A model generated the notes under the pieces. That model worked only from the letters and a program-made list of their open reading frames with translations. It was not told where the DNA came from and did no database searches. Source: Spirochaetales bacterium (GTDB lineage: Bacteria; Spirochaetota; Spirochaetia; JABMQR01). Taken from it: a stretch of DNA of 17,031 bases. Positions 15,220 to 17,031 of the stretch are shown one piece after another. Made by a program: the position numbers and the translations under genes. Location: the NCBI GenBank assembly GCA_023139255.1, contig JAGLNY010000090.1:1-17031 (forward strand). Reading direction: 5' to 3'. The stretch's first letter is position 1. Each line of letters starts with the position of its first letter.

Positions 15220-15225
15220 ACCTTC

Positions 15226-16023
15226 ATGGTTAGCATCGGCGAGTTTTCAAAAACAATCGGTTTCACAATTAAGACCTTAAGATATTATCATGATCTGGGA
15301 ATACTTATACCGGAAAAAATTGATGGATATACAGGCTACAGGTACTATGGGGAGAATGCATTTAACAGAGCCGCTGCAATTATGACATTGAAAAACCTGG
15401 GATTCTCTTTACATGAGATTAAATCAATTCTGGAAGAGTGTTCAGAAGAGGAAGATCTATCGGTTTTCATTGAAAATAAAATTGAAGATGTGAAAAATAA
15501 AATATCCAATCTACGGCAGATACAGAAACAATTAGCCCATTATAAAAAAATTATTACCGTCCAGTCTGCAGCATCCTTTTCCATAAAAGAGGGATTTTTC
15601 CCGGAGACACTGATTTGCGGGGTTAGAATTAAAGGAAAATACAGTGATATTGGCGGCTGCTTCTCCACTCTTATGAAGAAGACAGGGGGAGTAAGCACAG
15701 GTAAACCATTAGGTTTCTTTTATGACCTGGAATATAAAGAGGATGATGCGGATATTGAAGGCTGCGTTATGGTAAAAAAAGAGATTAATGCAGCAGGAAT
15801 TAACTGCAGGATGTTTCCAGAAACTCCGTCGGTCTCTATTGTTCATGAAGGTCCGTACGGAACACAGAGCGCCGATTATATGAAATTTTTCAGCTATTGC
15901 AGTACTAAAGGTTATACGGTAATTACCCCGATTATTGAACGATACAGCAAGGGACCCGGAATGATTATCAAAGGTAATCCGGACAAATATCAAACAGAAT
16001 TAATTGTACTGGTGAAGAAATGA
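15226..16023 (+). CDS. MerR-family regulator with GyrI-like effector domain
   Basis: This 265-residue activator of the BmrR/TipA style has an N-terminal winged helix (VSIGEFSKTIGFTIKTLRYY, then GYTGYRYY), a dimerisation coiled coil (about 80-118, IENKIEDVKNKISNLRQIQKQL) and a C-terminal GyrI-like ligand-binding domain (about 130-262). The last includes VSIVHEGPYG, where a Glu in this position often contacts cationic drugs in such proteins, and YSKGPGMI. The frame opens at a TTG (15190), but the ATG at 15226 begins directly at the MerR consensus. It starts 48 bp after the GyrI-like gene. It probably binds the 20-bp-spacer promoter in front of that gene and reads a related ligand. Confidence 0.9.
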   Translation: MVSIGEFSKTIGFTIKTLRYYHDLGILIPEKIDGYTGYRYYGENAFNRAAAIMTLKNLGFSLHEIKSILEECSEEEDLSVFIENKIEDVKNKISNLRQIQKQLAHYKKIITVQSAASFSIKEGFFPETLICGVRIKGKYSDIGGCFSTLMKKTGGVSTGKPLGFFYDLEYKEDDADIEGCVMVKKEINAAGINCRMFPETPSVSIVHEGPYGTQSADYMKFFSYCSTKGYTVITPIIERYSKGPGMIIKGNPDKYQTELIVLVKK

Positions 16024-16122
16024 TAGGCAGAATTAAGGAAGTCAAGTAAGTCTACTGCAATAAATCAATTTTTTAACCTACTATCCCGTTTATTCTCAAA
16101 CGAGCGAGAGCTGAGAACGCAA

Positions 16123-16204
16123 GGTGAAATACCCCGCCCCTTGGGGCGGAAGAGAACCGCCTTTGGCGGTTCTGGGTCCAGGGCTTGCCCGGGGTATTGA
16201 TACC
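16123..16204. repeat. GC-rich multi-hairpin element
   Basis: Outer arms AATACCCC (16128-16135) and GGGGTATT (16191-16198) pair and continue through a GA/GAT loop to GGT/ACC. They enclose CCGCCCC-TT-GGGGCGG (16134-16149), a perfect 9-bp stem AGAACCGCC-TTT-GGCGGTTCT (16153-16173), and GGG-CTTG-CCC (16181-16190). This gives a multi-branch fold in RNA or single-stranded DNA. It is much more GC-rich than its surroundings. It looks like an inserted REP-type or structured-RNA element; the identity is not known. Confidence 0.65.
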
Positions 16205-16225
16205 TTTCATTTTCAGTACAATCAT
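16197..16225 (+). promoter_or_regulatory. Candidate promoter of the acetyltransferase gene
   Basis: TTGATA (16197-16202) and AATCAT (16220-16225) are 17 bp apart. The -35 lies at the end of the multi-hairpin element, and transcription would begin near 16232, within the GTTAGCC box. The -10 matches only four of six positions. Confidence 0.35.
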
Positions 16226-16227
16226 AA

Positions 16228-16234
16228 GTTAGCC
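16228..16234 (+). other. Integron-type core site (GTTAGCC) at cassette start
   Basis: GTTAGCC fits the GTTRRRY core where integron integrases cut (G^TT). It lies 13 bp before the acetyltransferase start, and its reverse complement GGCTAAC overlaps that gene's stop. This is the arrangement expected of an inserted gene cassette. No integrase gene is in the window. Confidence 0.5.
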
Positions 16235-16247
16235 AACAGGAGGCGGT

Positions 16248-16835
16248 ATGGTTTCCATACAGAGAGGATTATCACCAGAATTAGTTAGTTCAGCGGCTGA
16301 TTTGTTTTTAACTGCTCTTGGGGAAAAATTCGTACCGATTCTTGGCAGCGAAGCCAACGCGACTGCCTTGATAGAATCAAGTATCGTCTCAATTAACTGC
16401 CTATCGGCGGTAGAAGAAGGAAAGTTACTCGGAGTATTAGCAATACAGACTAATAAACAGAGTTTTTTAAACCCAGACTTCAAAAACTTGAGAACATATT
16501 ACGGTATTGTTGGTGGCATCATCAGGGCTGTTGGGTTAACTTTACTTCAGCATAGTCCAAAACCAAAAGAGCTTTATATTGAGGGAATTGCGGTAGCTGA
16601 TTTTGCTCGAGGAAAGGGCATAGGAACAAAGCTTTTTGACGAATTAATGCTATTAGCCAGATCCCAGGGCTTTGAAAGAGTAACGCTCCAAGTCATCGAT
16701 ACAAACCCTAGAGCGCTAAAGCTTTATGAGCGTCTCGGTTTCACAATTGAAAAACGTTCAAAAATTTGGCCTGTAAACAGAATAATAGGGTGGCATTTTA
16801 GTGAATCAATCTTTATGGGGCGAGTTATCGGCTAA
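16248..16835 (+). CDS. GNAT-family N-acetyltransferase
   Basis: This 195-residue protein has the GNAT fold. The acetyl-CoA motif is RGKGIGTKLFDEL (121-133, matching Q/RxxGxG/A), preceded by the strand LYIEGIAV, and motif B NPRALKLYERLGF is at 153-165. It transfers an acetyl group from acetyl-CoA to an amine; the acceptor is not predictable from the sequence. AGGAGG lies 4 nt before the ATG, a very strong site. Its stop codon TAA lies within GGCTAAC, the complement of GTTAGCC just upstream of the gene, so it looks like a compact integron cassette. Acetyltransferases are common cassette cargo. Confidence 0.9.
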   Translation: MVSIQRGLSPELVSSAADLFLTALGEKFVPILGSEANATALIESSIVSINCLSAVEEGKLLGVLAIQTNKQSFLNPDFKNLRTYYGIVGGIIRAVGLTLLQHSPKPKELYIEGIAVADFARGKGIGTKLFDELMLLARSQGFERVTLQVIDTNPRALKLYERLGFTIEKRSKIWPVNRIIGWHFSESIFMGRVIG

Positions 16836-16890
16836 CAATTCATTCCACCTGAAATTTTTTCGCTACGTTTCAAAATGCAGGTGATTGTCA
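16830..16890 (+). other. attC-like recombination site after the acetyltransferase gene
   Basis: GGCTAAC (16830-16836, R''-like) is followed by AATTCATTC, a run familiar from many attC sites. An imperfect hairpin follows with CACCTG (16846-16851) and CAGGTG (16878-16883) outer arms, ATTTT/AAAAT and CG/CG inner stems, and unpaired internal loops. The right-hand R' box should be GTTRRRY, but only the poor match GTCATTA (16887-16893) is seen. The site may be degenerate, or this end may have been rearranged. Confidence 0.45.
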
Positions 16891-16914
16891 TTAATAATCA
16901 AAGAGGTATAAAAA

Positions 16915-17031
16915 ATGAGTTACAAAGAATTATTGAAACAATACGAAGCGAGTAGCTACATTATCAATATGACTTCGATTGAGGGCATAATTAAAACAGG
17001 TTTTTCACTCGGACTTAACGAAAACACAACA
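16915..17031 (+). CDS. Start of a probable SAM-dependent methyltransferase, cut by window edge
   Basis: The frame is open from ATG to the right edge (39 residues: MSYKELLKQYEASSYIINMT... ending GLNENTT). GAGG lies 8 nt before the ATG. The pattern of a short helix followed by GFSLGLNENTT is what precedes the first glycine-rich SAM motif in many class I methyltransferases, but the motif itself lies beyond the window, so the call is tentative. It begins about 30 bp after the attC-like hairpin and could be a second cassette. Confidence 0.5.
   Translation, partial: MSYKELLKQYEASSYIINMTSIEGIIKTGFSLGLNENTT

Noticed and set aside
16123..16204. Group II intron domain V or a tRNA-like structure
   Set aside because: The stem sequences lack the AGC triad, GNRA-type loop and bulge of domain V, and there is no cloverleaf with T-loop sequence.

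Overview
The window looks like a chromosomal stretch from a low-to-moderate-GC bacterium with strong AGGAG-type ribosome binding sites. The gene content (MocR-type pdxR beside pdxST, a GH172/DUF2961 protein, a SWIM-SNF2 protein, a DUF4143 ATPase, and MerR and TetR detoxification units) fits a spirochaete or a clostridial-type firmicute. The sequence alone does not settle which. There is no rRNA, tRNA, CRISPR array or recognisable transposase gene.

Layout. (1) 1-2526, minus strand: an ABC-2 type exporter operon with an ATPase and two related permeases, the second running off the left edge, behind a good promoter (TGGACA-17-TATCAT). (2) 2566-5690: vitamin B6 module. A MocR-family regulator (pdxR) is divergent from pdxS and pdxT, which form PLP synthase. 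Two near-identical palindromes, 104 bp centre to centre, lie at the pdxS promoter and inside the first codons of pdxR. (3) 5697-7546: an AraC-family sensor domain that has lost its DNA-binding domain, divergent from a GH172-type glycosidase. (4) 7547-7809: gene-free, with nested palindromes and a 7-bp tandem repeat. (5) 7810-10494: a large SNF2 ATPase with two SWIM zinc fingers. (6) 10581-13620, minus strand: VOC protein, DUF4143 ATPase, a possible 35-residue small ORF, and an MDR-type quinone oxidoreductase. (7) 13746-14432: a TetR regulator divergent from the oxidoreductase, with two operator-like palindromes over back-to-back promoters. (8) 14512-16023: a GyrI-like protein behind a MerR-type long-spacer promoter, followed by a MerR regulator that carries its own GyrI-like effector domain. 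(9) 16123-17031: a GC-rich multi-hairpin element, then a GNAT acetyltransferase bounded by GTTAGCC and GGCTAAC with an attC-like hairpin, as in an integron gene cassette, then the start of a likely methyltransferase gene cut by the right edge.

How the parts may work together. PdxR probably senses PLP and controls pdxST and itself through the paired operators. The region from 10.5 kb onward reads as a stress and detoxification neighbourhood: TetR/oxidoreductase/VOC, GyrI/MerR and an acetyltransferase. Its right end shows signs of mobile DNA. Two genes (DUF4143 ATPase and merR) share an unusual start geometry, a TATAAT box ending 6 nt before an ATG with no ribosome binding site, which suggests leaderless mRNAs.
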